NCBI GenBank assembly: GCA_004213565.1
Contig: SHBB01000002.1
Span: forward strand, 1 to 61,971
Direction: 5' to 3'
Source of the DNA: Sandaracinaceae bacterium
Lineage (GTDB): Bacteria > Myxococcota_A > Polyangia > Polyangiales > Sandaracinaceae
DNA: 61,971 bases
The notes beneath the pieces are model-generated. The model made no database searches and was not told the origin of the DNA. It saw only the letters and a program-made list of their open reading frames with translations. The translations under genes and the position numbers were made by a program. Below are positions 35,974 through 43,303 of this stretch, in pieces (the first letter of the stretch is position 1; each line of letters starts with the position of its first letter).

Positions 35974-37047
35974 ATGTTTCGGCCGGCCGCGGATCCCCAG
36001 GGCATGCCGTCGGTGTCGCCAACGTCGCTGGCGATCGCCAAGGCGACCCTCCTCGATTCGGGTGGCTGGATCTCGACACAGCGGGTTGTGAGTCCCTCGC
36101 TCCTCGTGGCAGGCTCAGCCGCCTGTGGGGGGGCGGTGGCTGCGGAGGACCATCTCGAGCTTGTCCCGGAGCGGTGGTTCTTCGCTTCGAATCCGGATCG
36201 CACGCTCATGCGCGCGGTCTTGGGCGGCACCTTCTATGTCGACCCCGCCGGCTGGAGCCACGATCTCGCCGCGCGACTGCTCGACGCCTTCGTCAGCCGC
36301 GTTGGAGAGCTTCCCTACTTCACGACGAGCCGCGCGAGCCGCTGGATGGTCGCGGACGAGCACACCCGGGTCGCCGACCTGATGCGGGGCGCCGACTTCG
36401 CACTCACGGCCGTGACACCCGATCTGTTGGAGCTCCAAGTCGCCGACGACCCCGACGCGCCCGCGACCGGGTTTCGCTGCCTCGAGCCTGGGCGTTCCGA
36501 CATCCCCGGGTTCGTCCAGATCACGCTGCCGCTCGACGCCGACGCCGCGGTCTTGCTGGATCTGGCTCGCGTGATCGTGGCCGAAGCACCGGTCGTCGGT
36601 GGCTCCGCGGGCTACACGTTCCGCTGGGCGCCGATGGTCGGCGGGAACGCGTTCGACGAGATGTACCGGGTCACGCGACGCTTCCTCGGCTTCGATCTCC
36701 AAGTCCCAGAGCTCTGGGCGCCGCTCGCCAGGCGCCACGCGACCACGAGCTGGCTCACCGCCGTCTCTCACCATCACCCCGACCGCGTCGGGTGCCTCGA
36801 GGGGCTCGAGCGGGAGGCCGAGGTCCACCTCGAGCCCAACCGGTCGTGTGTGCTCGTAAGAGCCGGCGAGCGCCCCGGCCTCGGAGACGTGAACTCCATG
36901 CAGTGGCCCGAGGCCATGGCCCGCGCGGCTGCCTGGATGGCTCCGCTCCTGCCGAAGGAGTTTCCCGCGCCTCCGGGGCTCTTCTCGGAGGAGGGCGCGG
37001 CCGATCGATGGGCGCGTCGCCTCTTCGAAGTGGATGGTTGGCGATGA
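35974..37047 (+). CDS. DUF3396 type VI immunity-family protein
   Basis: ATG 35974 has a good GGAG site and gives 357 residues; ATG 36004 is an alternative. The family is recognised by the C-terminal half: ATTSWLTAVS, then SCVLVRAGERPGLGDVNSMQ, matching the DUF3396 pattern (WLT..., GxxPxLGDVN). DUF3396 proteins are annotated as immunity proteins of type VI secretion effectors. No signal peptide is seen, so the protein is cytoplasmic. The stop overlaps the ATG of the next gene (ATGA), so the neighbour is the likely effector or effector-associated partner. The start uses the tail of the DarT-like 3' fragment as its leader. Confidence 0.75.
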   Translation: MFRPAADPQGMPSVSPTSLAIAKATLLDSGGWISTQRVVSPSLLVAGSAACGGAVAAEDHLELVPERWFFASNPDRTLMRAVLGGTFYVDPAGWSHDLAARLLDAFVSRVGELPYFTTSRASRWMVADEHTRVADLMRGADFALTAVTPDLLELQVADDPDAPATGFRCLEPGRSDIPGFVQITLPLDADAAVLLDLARVIVAEAPVVGGSAGYTFRWAPMVGGNAFDEMYRVTRRFLGFDLQVPELWAPLARRHATTSWLTAVSHHHPDRVGCLEGLEREAEVHLEPNRSCVLVRAGERPGLGDVNSMQWPEAMARAAAWMAPLLPKEFPAPPGLFSEEGAADRWARRLFEVDGWR

Positions 37048-38249
37048 CGACGCCCGCACCGCACACGCCGGTCAACTTCCTCAAGGCGGGAGGCATGGGT
37101 GGGTTCTCGGCGAAGTGCATCCAGCTCCTGGCCGAGTGCGGATATCACCCCGACGACTTCGGCAACCACGCGTACGTTCAGGACCGGCTCAAGCAGGCGC
37201 GCCAGAAGCGCAAAGAGTATCTGGAGCAGTGCAAGCAGGACGGGGTTCGCCCGAGCCCGAACGGTCCCGACCCGCACACGGCGTTCCTCGCGCGCTGTCA
37301 GTCCGGGCACCTCACCCAGGATGCGTTGATGCGTGGGAAGGGCAGCCGTGGCGACTGCTGTGCCAACCACTCGCCGCCCGGAAGCGACACGCGGGGCTAC
37401 CACACGGACGCGGCTCCGTGCATGCCGATGGCGACCTACGGACCGACCGGACAAAAATCGATCGGCTCGGACCACTGGGCCGTCGGCCGCAACGAGTCGG
37501 CGCAGCACGCGGGCACCACGCCTGCGTCGAGCGGGCTGTCTTCGGGGTCGCCGGTCAGCTCCACGCAGCTCGGCGCGATGAGCCAGGAGAACACCGCCAT
37601 CGTCACACCCAACCCGCCGAGGAGCTCGCACCCGACTCACGATGCGGCCCTGAAGAGCGCCAAGTGGGACAAGAACAAGCAAGCCCAGGCGGCGCAGCGG
37701 AAGGGCGGTATCGCCCTCCGGAAGCAGGCGCGATCCGCGGCGCTCGTGGAGGACGCCGCGGCGGCCGAGGCAGGCGAGGCGCAGGGCGCGGCGGGAGACT
37801 CCGCGGCGTTCGACGGCAACACGGCGGCCGAGTGCATCGAGGCGTTCCGGAGCGCCGCGATGGAGAAGATGCAGCAGGACGCCGTCACGAACTACGGCGA
37901 GAACTACGAGTCCGCGCGCGACGAGGCTCAGGCCGCGAAGGCGCAGGCAGACCAGGCGCTGGCCGATGCCGAGGCAGCGCGACCGAAGGCCGACATCGAG
38001 CAGGCCCGCCGAGACGCGGTCTCGAGCGACCCTCCGGATTGGGATGCGTATCGAGCTGCGAACGCAGAGCTCGGAGAACGGCGGGGCCTCGAGCGGAACG
38101 CCGCGCGAGCCGACCAGGAGGTCAGGAACGTGGACTGCCTCCATGCGCAGGCGCGGTCTCTCGCCGGCCAGCCGCCGCCGCCGCCCAACGAATCGTTCAC
38201 GGCCCCAAGCCCCTTGAACCTCCCCGGCTTCACAGGACAGATCCCCTGA
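37044..38249 (+). CDS. Cys/His-rich putative T6SS effector-associated protein
   Basis: ATG 37044 overlaps the DUF3396 stop and gives 401 residues. The N-terminal ~170 residues hold clustered Cys and His (GDCCANHSPPGSD, GYHTDAAPCMPM, GSDHWAVGRNESAQH), which could bind metal or form a catalytic centre. The C-terminal half is an Ala/Glu/Lys-rich helical or coiled region (AAEAGEAQGAAGDS, DEAQAAKAQADQALADAEAA) ending in a Pro-rich tail. I do not recognise the family. Its pairing with an immunity-family gene, and the pattern of conserved motifs in front of a variable helical tail, suggest an effector or cargo. Toxicity is inference. Confidence 0.6.
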   Translation: MTTPAPHTPVNFLKAGGMGGFSAKCIQLLAECGYHPDDFGNHAYVQDRLKQARQKRKEYLEQCKQDGVRPSPNGPDPHTAFLARCQSGHLTQDALMRGKGSRGDCCANHSPPGSDTRGYHTDAAPCMPMATYGPTGQKSIGSDHWAVGRNESAQHAGTTPASSGLSSGSPVSSTQLGAMSQENTAIVTPNPPRSSHPTHDAALKSAKWDKNKQAQAAQRKGGIALRKQARSAALVEDAAAAEAGEAQGAAGDSAAFDGNTAAECIEAFRSAAMEKMQQDAVTNYGENYESARDEAQAAKAQADQALADAEAARPKADIEQARRDAVSSDPPDWDAYRAANAELGERRGLERNAARADQEVRNVDCLHAQARSLAGQPPPPPNESFTAPSPLNLPGFTGQIP

Positions 38250-39043
38250 TGCGAGACCAGTTGCCTCCCATCCCGCTCCAGCCTCACGACGAGGCCGTGC
38301 TACCGCTGCGCGGGCAGCTCTTCCGTCCTACTGCGCCTGGTCTGAAGGACCCGAGGTACGCGGGGCGAGCGATCCCCGCGGAGGTGATGCCGCACGTGAA
38401 GGGACGCACCGCCGTCTTCCCCACGCCACGGGACGGGCATCTCCTCTACCTTCCGAAGAAGGGCAAAGCCGAGCAGTACGAGGTCGGCTTTCTGGCGGAT
38501 GGCGCGAAGAAGGTCGAGAAGCTGAAGGCGGGCCTCTCGTGGTCTCCCTTTCCGCACGCCTGGTCTCCGGACGGCGCTCACCTGCTCGTTTGTGCGAAGC
38601 ACGAGCTGTTCGGGGTCCGGTTTCCAGCTATGGACACGCGCAAGATTGATGGGCGCAGCGCGGGGCAGCGGTTCGCAGCGGTGGACGCTGCGGGGCAGCT
38701 CTACGCCACGGAGGACTCAGAGCACTTCACGGTGCGCGCCCTCGAAGACGACCGCGTTCTCCTGCAGGAGCGTGGCGCGGAGGGGCGGGTCGCCTTCCTC
38801 GAAGACGGGCGCTTCCTGCTTCAGTCCTCGCTGGGTGTGACTCGCCTCTACGCCGTCCGAGGGCTCGAGCTGAAGCTCGTCGCCGGCCTCAGCGAGCTGA
38901 CGATGGGGTGCTGGGAGGAAGGCGGGCAGACCTTCGTCAATCTCTCGGTGGACGAGCTGACGGGGCGTAGGGAGGTCGCCGACCTCGTGCGCACGTGCGC
39001 CGTTGGAGATCTCGACGCCCTCTATCCCGAGGGGTGGAGCTGA
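38249..39043 (+). CDS. Propeller-like protein downstream of the effector-associated gene
   Basis: ATG 38249 overlaps the previous stop (TGATG) and gives 264 residues. Repeating strand motifs (AWSPDGAHLLVCAKHELFGV, FAAVDAAGQLYATED, VAFLEDGRFLLQSS) suggest a WD/TolB-like beta-propeller. There is no signal peptide. Four genes from 35974 to 39997 are tightly packed, so this may be a second immunity or adaptor protein. No family name can be given. Confidence 0.6.
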   Translation: MRDQLPPIPLQPHDEAVLPLRGQLFRPTAPGLKDPRYAGRAIPAEVMPHVKGRTAVFPTPRDGHLLYLPKKGKAEQYEVGFLADGAKKVEKLKAGLSWSPFPHAWSPDGAHLLVCAKHELFGVRFPAMDTRKIDGRSAGQRFAAVDAAGQLYATEDSEHFTVRALEDDRVLLQERGAEGRVAFLEDGRFLLQSSLGVTRLYAVRGLELKLVAGLSELTMGCWEEGGQTFVNLSVDELTGRREVADLVRTCAVGDLDALYPEGWS

Positions 39044-39046
39044 GCC

Positions 39047-39997
39047 GTGTTCGAAGCGCTCGACCAGGCGGAAGATGACTTCCTCACCGTGCATGGCTTC
39101 GTCGCGTTCGCGGGGCGATCCATGCACGACGGCTGGGCGCTGACGCGTCGCTTCGATCCGGAGGTCGGGGACGCCGCCCACGAGTGTGAGTCATGGGTCG
39201 TCCGCTACGTCCCCGAGCCAACCGGGATTCTCGGCACGCGTGTGGAGCTCCGGCATGGAGGGGCCACCTTCCTGAGCGGCCTTTGGATGGACGCAGGCGG
39301 CGACGCCTGGATCGGCAGCCCCGAGGGAGTCGTCGTCGTGCCGCTCGTGGGCGCGAGTGTCCGACGGCATGCCTTGCCCGCACCCATCGTGGGTGTTCAC
39401 GGGGTGGCCGAGGAGCTGGTGTTCGCCTGGAGCGAGCCCGGAGCGCGGGTCTTCCGATACGACGGCGCCGACTGGAACGAGGTCGAGTGCCCAGGCCAGC
39501 CCCTGCGCATGGCCGGAACGTCGCCGGACGCGCTGTTCGCGGTCGGATATGACGGCTTCATCGCCTGGTGGAACGGGAGCCGGTTCGTACCGATCGGGAA
39601 CGCGGGCACGGCGACGGTCTCCGGCATCGCCGTCGCGCCGGACTCACGAGCCTGGGCCACCACGCTGTCGGGAGAGCTCTACGAGGTCTCGCCCAACGGG
39701 ACCCGACTGCGCGCCAGACACGACGGCCCGATCCTCGACGTCGCCGTGTTCGCGGGTGAGCCCGTACTCGCCGGCGGCGACCTCGGGCTTCTAGGTCCGC
39801 AGCCGAACTCCCTCGACCTGCCGCCCATCACCGAGCCCTTCTTCGCGGAGGCGTTCGGACGCCCGGTGCCGAGTGACCGCCTGATAGTCGTGTGCGGAAG
39901 CGGGGTCGCCGAGACCGCTGACATGGTGAGCTTCGACGTCCTGCCGGATCTTCACCTCTACGAGGCGCGCAACGCGAACCCGCCGCTCTGGCGATAG
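39047..39997 (+). CDS. Propeller-like cytoplasmic protein
   Basis: GTG 39047 comes 3 bases after the previous stop and gives 316 residues. Repeated blade-like segments are seen: FLSGLWMDAGGDAWIGSPEG, VHGVAEELVFAWSEPGARVF, SPDALFAVGYDGFIAWWNG and VAPDSRAWATTLSGELYEVS. These fit a beta-propeller of 5-6 blades like the two-component-regulator or photosynthesis-type propeller repeats. There is no export signal. It is the last gene of the DUF3396 group. The role is unknown. Confidence 0.6.
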   Translation: MFEALDQAEDDFLTVHGFVAFAGRSMHDGWALTRRFDPEVGDAAHECESWVVRYVPEPTGILGTRVELRHGGATFLSGLWMDAGGDAWIGSPEGVVVVPLVGASVRRHALPAPIVGVHGVAEELVFAWSEPGARVFRYDGADWNEVECPGQPLRMAGTSPDALFAVGYDGFIAWWNGSRFVPIGNAGTATVSGIAVAPDSRAWATTLSGELYEVSPNGTRLRARHDGPILDVAVFAGEPVLAGGDLGLLGPQPNSLDLPPITEPFFAEAFGRPVPSDRLIVVCGSGVAETADMVSFDVLPDLHLYEARNANPPLWR

Positions 39998-40105
39998 ACG
40001 AACGCCCGCTCGCGCAGGCGAAGTAGGCTTGTGTGGAGAGGGCGCCGGTTTCGACGTGAGCGAGGGAGTGCTCGGTTGTGATAGTCACGCCCCCGGAGGG
40101 AGAGC

Positions 40106-41308
40106 ATGCAAACTGCCCTACGGCGCCTGAGTCTGGCTGGGATGATCTGGGGCCTGAGCGCATGCAGTGGCTGCGGTGCGGCGACGTCTACTGCGGAGCA
40201 CAGGCATGTTCCGGCGGAGTCGGCCAACGTAGGTGAGGCCTCAGAGTGCCGAAGCCCCGGCCGACAAGTCGTCGACCTGCCACCGGTCGTCGACGTCGAG
40301 TTGGGCTTCGCGCATGCCTGCGCACGGGCGGAGGACGGACGGGTGTGGTGCTGGGGGCTCAACCGCGACGGGGAGCTCGGCGACGGCACGCGAGCCGATC
40401 GACTTCGACCTGTGCGCGTCCGGGAGTTGCCCCCATCTGTGGGGGTGGCGCTGGGAGTGGGTCACTCTTGTTCGGTCTCCCGCGAGGGGGAGGTGCACTG
40501 CTGGGGCGCCGACCACGCGGAGCAGCTGGGAGATGGACCGCACTCCTGGGACGACCCAGACAGGGTGCCGGCCTCCTCGGTGCCCGTGCGAGTCGCGATC
40601 GCGTCGGTGCAGGCGATCGCCAGCTCAGCCGCTGCCCTTCACACCTGCGCCCTGCATCGGGACGGGGGCGTCTCGTGCTGGGGTAGCGCAGGGCGCGGGC
40701 AAGTGGGCCCGGTGGAAGGGAGGTCGCTGGCGACGCCGGTTCCGGTGGCTGTGCCGCCGATGCGCGACGTCGTGGTGGGCCAGTCCCACACCTGCGCGCT
40801 AGCGCGGGACGGTGGCGCCTACTGCTGGGGAGCCGCCCGGTCGCTGAGGCCGGAGGAAGGGGTGAATGCGCGCCTCGCTCCCGAGCTGGTCGCGCTGGAA
40901 CGTGCACCCGAGCAGATCGTCGCGGGCCCGTCGGGCGCCTGCGCGGTATTCACGGACCGGAGCGAGTCTTGCTGGGGTGCGCCCCTGGGTTGGCTTCCCG
41001 GCCGGCTGGCGGAGGGTTGCGAGGGACTCGTGCTGGCAGGCGAGGCTGCCTGTGCTCGATGCGACGACCGCGTGGAGTGCCAGGGGATCGACGCCTACGG
41101 CGTCGTCGCTGGCGGCCTCGAGCTGGAGTCGACGGCCGGTTGCCTGAACACCGGGCCGACTGTCGACCTTGCGTGCGGTGCATACTCTTGCTGCGTCGTC
41201 ACCACTGAAGGCGCCGTTCACTGCTGGGGCGACAACCGAGGTGGTCAGCTGGGGCTGGGGTACGCATCACCCGACGTTTACGACGAGGCAGGCGATCCGG
41301 TCAGGTAA
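40106..41308 (+). CDS. RCC1-repeat lipoprotein (copy A)
   Basis: ATG 40106 follows a GGAGGGAGAG site and gives 400 residues. The signal is MQTALRRLSLAGMIWGLSAC with lipobox LSAC (C20). The mature part has RCC1-type seven-bladed propeller repeats: VWCWGLNRDGELGDGT, VHCWGADHAEQLGDG, VSCWGSAGRGQVG, AYCWG and VHCWGDNRGGQLGLG, each with Cys-Trp-Gly. Extra Cys pairs (ACARCDDRVEC) may form disulfides. Such lipoproteins are frequent in myxobacterial genomes; the ligand is unknown. A paralogue lies at 43304. Confidence 0.82.
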   Translation: MQTALRRLSLAGMIWGLSACSGCGAATSTAEHRHVPAESANVGEASECRSPGRQVVDLPPVVDVELGFAHACARAEDGRVWCWGLNRDGELGDGTRADRLRPVRVRELPPSVGVALGVGHSCSVSREGEVHCWGADHAEQLGDGPHSWDDPDRVPASSVPVRVAIASVQAIASSAAALHTCALHRDGGVSCWGSAGRGQVGPVEGRSLATPVPVAVPPMRDVVVGQSHTCALARDGGAYCWGAARSLRPEEGVNARLAPELVALERAPEQIVAGPSGACAVFTDRSESCWGAPLGWLPGRLAEGCEGLVLAGEAACARCDDRVECQGIDAYGVVAGGLELESTAGCLNTGPTVDLACGAYSCCVVTTEGAVHCWGDNRGGQLGLGYASPDVYDEAGDPVR

Positions 41309-41432
41309 TCTCCCGGAGGTAGGCCTCGTTGGCCATCCTTTCGTGAAGCTCGCCTCCTAGTGAGTAGGTACGCAAGTGCCGCCACACGTCGCGATTCTCC
41401 TGCGTGACCTCAGAGCTCAGCAGCGGACTCAC
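41301..41432 (-). pseudogene. C-terminal remnant of an unknown gene
   Basis: The minus-strand frame ending at 41301 reads SSEVTQENRDVWRHLRTYSL, then GGELHERMANEAYLREIT and stop. Its amino-acid composition is that of a real protein rather than the Arg/Pro-rich shadow typical here. Upstream it turns into low-complexity Arg/Ser sequence, so only the last ~43 codons remain. It overlaps the end of RCC1 copy A by 8 bases. The parent family is unknown. The remainder of 41433-41562 shows nothing. Confidence 0.35.
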
Positions 41433-41562
41433 GCGCGCCCATCGAGAACTCGGACGCGATGGCGCCGTGCGCTCAGCACACCCGCATCCCGGCACACCAC
41501 CGGCCATGCACGGTTGCCTTCCGCTCGCTCGGGTCCGGAGGGAGTGTGGCACAGGGACAGTC

Positions 41563-42087
41563 CTATTCTTTGATAGGTAAGGGCTTTAGTTGTGGACGCA
41601 GAGGTTCGTAGCTAGGGCCGAGCAGCTGGCTAGAGGCTTGCGCACACACACCATCCATAAAACCCGAGAATCCGACACCAACACTTCGGACGCCGAGAGC
41701 ATTCTCTCCTACCACATAGACACCAGGATCGTCGGACTTGCTAGCACCATCCCAAGCAAACCTATGCCCATTAAATGAGATCCCAAACATGATGAAGCGC
41801 TCTGCCAAACTCACACTGCCATCAGGATCCAGCTCCGCGATTCCAGCATCGATATCTGATAGCATCGCTTTGCGCTGACTTTGCCCGACGACAATATTAT
41901 CCGGAACACTTTCGGTCGGCACGAAGACATAGATCAATCCAGAGAGGACGGCGCGGCCCCACCTCGATACGTACTCGACGTAGGAGTCGGGAAGGCTGAA
42001 GCCTAGACAAGACTCTGCCCATAGAACATCGGCCTCGGCCGGCACACAGACCGGCGCCCCGTCAATAGAAAGTGCCACTTCTGTCAC
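41563..42087 (-). CDS. SMI1/KNR4 (SUKH) immunity protein
   Basis: ATG at 42087 gives 174 residues. The SUKH signature is near the N-terminus: ESCLGFSLPDSYVEYVSRWG (E-x-x-LG-x-x-LP-x-x-Y). It is followed by strand-rich sequence ending FIMFGISFNGHRFAWD. SUKH proteins neutralise polymorphic toxins, often nucleases, including contact-dependent and type VI effectors. GC content is about 52-55% in counted lines, far below the neighbours, which points to recent transfer. A remnant resembling the end of a toxin gene lies just upstream on the same strand (42115-42283), so this is probably an immunity gene whose toxin partner has been cut away. Confidence 0.8.
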   Translation of the reverse strand: MTEVALSIDGAPVCVPAEADVLWAESCLGFSLPDSYVEYVSRWGRAVLSGLIYVFVPTESVPDNIVVGQSQRKAMLSDIDAGIAELDPDGSVSLAERFIMFGISFNGHRFAWDGASKSDDPGVYVVGENALGVRSVGVGFSGFMDGVCAQASSQLLGPSYEPLRPQLKPLPIKE

Positions 42088-42114
42088 GAGCGCCTCCGTT
42101 GCAACTCAATAGAG

Positions 42115-42283
42115 CTATACACAGCACGGCCAGTTCTGCCTGAGACCGTTCGGGATTAGCGAGTCCACAAGGGTCCGACCCTGATTGTCGACGGCGAACA
42201 TGCGTACGTGCGTGGGCACGAGGCCGTGCCCATCGTACACCGGGCGCACCTCCATTAGCACCCGGCCATCGGATGTCGACGGC
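42115..42283 (-). pseudogene. C-terminal toxin-like gene remnant upstream of the SUKH gene
   Basis: The minus-strand frame ending with TAG at 42115 reads DGRVLMEVRPVYDGHGLVPT, then HVRMFAVDNQGRTLVDSLIP and NGLRQNWPCCV: about 55 residues with normal protein composition. Coding character stops at 42283, where the DarT-like cassette begins on the other strand. It sits 27 bases before the SUKH immunity gene, in the toxin position. The family is unrecognised. Confidence 0.4.
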
Positions 42284-42324
42284 CAAGACCCGGTGTCCCC
42301 ATGGCCTCCTTCTCCGACGAGTTC
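42284..42324 (+). repeat. Second copy of the 41-bp gene-start repeat
   Basis: This matches 33533-33573 with one mismatch (G at 33559, T at 42310). The left limit of the match coincides with the end of the minus-strand toxin-like remnant, marking a recombination junction. Confidence 0.85.
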
Positions 42325-43098
42325 CCATTCGCGTTCCACGTATTCCCGCTGACGGCGGCGCGCGGGATCCTGTCGACTCGCGCGCTCCTGTCGAAAGCCG
42401 CGCTCGGCGGTCGCGGTGAGGCGCGGCGTACGACGCGAGACGTCGACCGCGTCCTCGGCTTCGCCGACTTCGTCCACTTCTACCTGCCCTCCGGCTCCGC
42501 GCGCTTCGAGGACCTGCCGATCCTCGGCGCGCAGCTCGCGCCGGCGAAGCGGCCTCCGGTGCCGCACGCCGTTGTCGTCATCGACACGGCTCGGTTCGAC
42601 GACGCCGAGTGCACGGTCTGCAACTGGAACATCGCAGTCAGTCGGCCTGGGGTTCCCGGGGAGTGCAAAGGAGGCAACTGGACGCGGGGAACTCGACCCG
42701 AGCGCATCGCCGAGGTGTGGGACGCCTTCCGCGCGTCGCGACCGTCCGTGAAGCGCGCCCGTGGGTTCTGGGGAGAGCCGAGAGTACCGATCCTATCCGG
42801 TGAGAAGCTCGCCGAGCACTGGCGGCTCATGCGCGGCAAGAGGCGGAGCCGCGAGCTCTTGCTCCGTGGGCGCGTCGACCTTGGCGCTGCCGCCACGATC
42901 CACGCGTTCTCCGACGCTGACCGGCGATCGTTAATGCATGTTGAGGGGATAGGCGGCGTGCGTATCGAGCGCTCCGAGTTCGATGGCTACACCCAAGCCC
43001 CCGACCCGCTCGACCCCGACGTGCGCGCTGCGCTCGACGCCCACCTCGCCGGGGATGGACCGATGCCCGCGCTCGACTTCGACGCCCGCCGGAGCTGA
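42301..43098 (+). CDS. DarT-like (DUF4433-type) putative ADP-ribosyltransferase
   Basis: ATG 42301 gives 265 residues. The layout resembles DarT DNA ADP-ribosyltransferases: an N-terminal FHVFPLTAARGILSTRALLS (like the H-x-T-x-x-x-x-I-x-x-x-G-L-x-S start of DarT), then FADFVHFYLP, a strand AVVVIDT, and a later SRELLLRGRVDLGAAATIHAF in the place of DarT's (A/S)E-x-L-hydrophobic region with E near residue 188. This E could be the catalytic glutamate. No DarG macrodomain antitoxin is adjacent. Fragments of both ends of a second copy lie at 33.5 and 35.9 kb. The fold assignment is tentative; it could be another small toxin or a phage-like protein. Confidence 0.45.
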   Translation: MASFSDEFPFAFHVFPLTAARGILSTRALLSKAALGGRGEARRTTRDVDRVLGFADFVHFYLPSGSARFEDLPILGAQLAPAKRPPVPHAVVVIDTARFDDAECTVCNWNIAVSRPGVPGECKGGNWTRGTRPERIAEVWDAFRASRPSVKRARGFWGEPRVPILSGEKLAEHWRLMRGKRRSRELLLRGRVDLGAAATIHAFSDADRRSLMHVEGIGGVRIERSEFDGYTQAPDPLDPDVRAALDAHLAGDGPMPALDFDARRS

Positions 43099-43099
43099 G
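42993..43099 (+). repeat. Second copy of the 107-bp gene-end repeat
   Basis: This is the 3' end of the DarT-like gene and matches 35867-35973 at about 93%. Similarity ends one base after the stop codon, so the duplicated unit is the gene itself rather than a mobile element with ends of its own. Confidence 0.85.
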
Positions 43100-43303
43100 C
43101 TGGCTCCTCACAGCCCGTTCGCTTCGAGTTCGGTCACAGGCGCAGCCATCCTGACCAATGGAGTACGAACTCAGCGGTGCCTCGCTCTGCTCGATCCGCA
43201 GGGCACGAACAACGGGTGCAACCCGCGCTGACTGTGGGTCCGCTACGCTCCACGGCTTGCAGCAGCAGGCGACGTCACGGGCCATGGGCCCGGGAGGGAC
43301 GAG

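Noticed and set aside
41433-41562. Possible small gene between RCC1 copy A and the SUKH gene
   Set aside because: All frames are Arg/Ser/Pro-rich without homology or a ribosome site.
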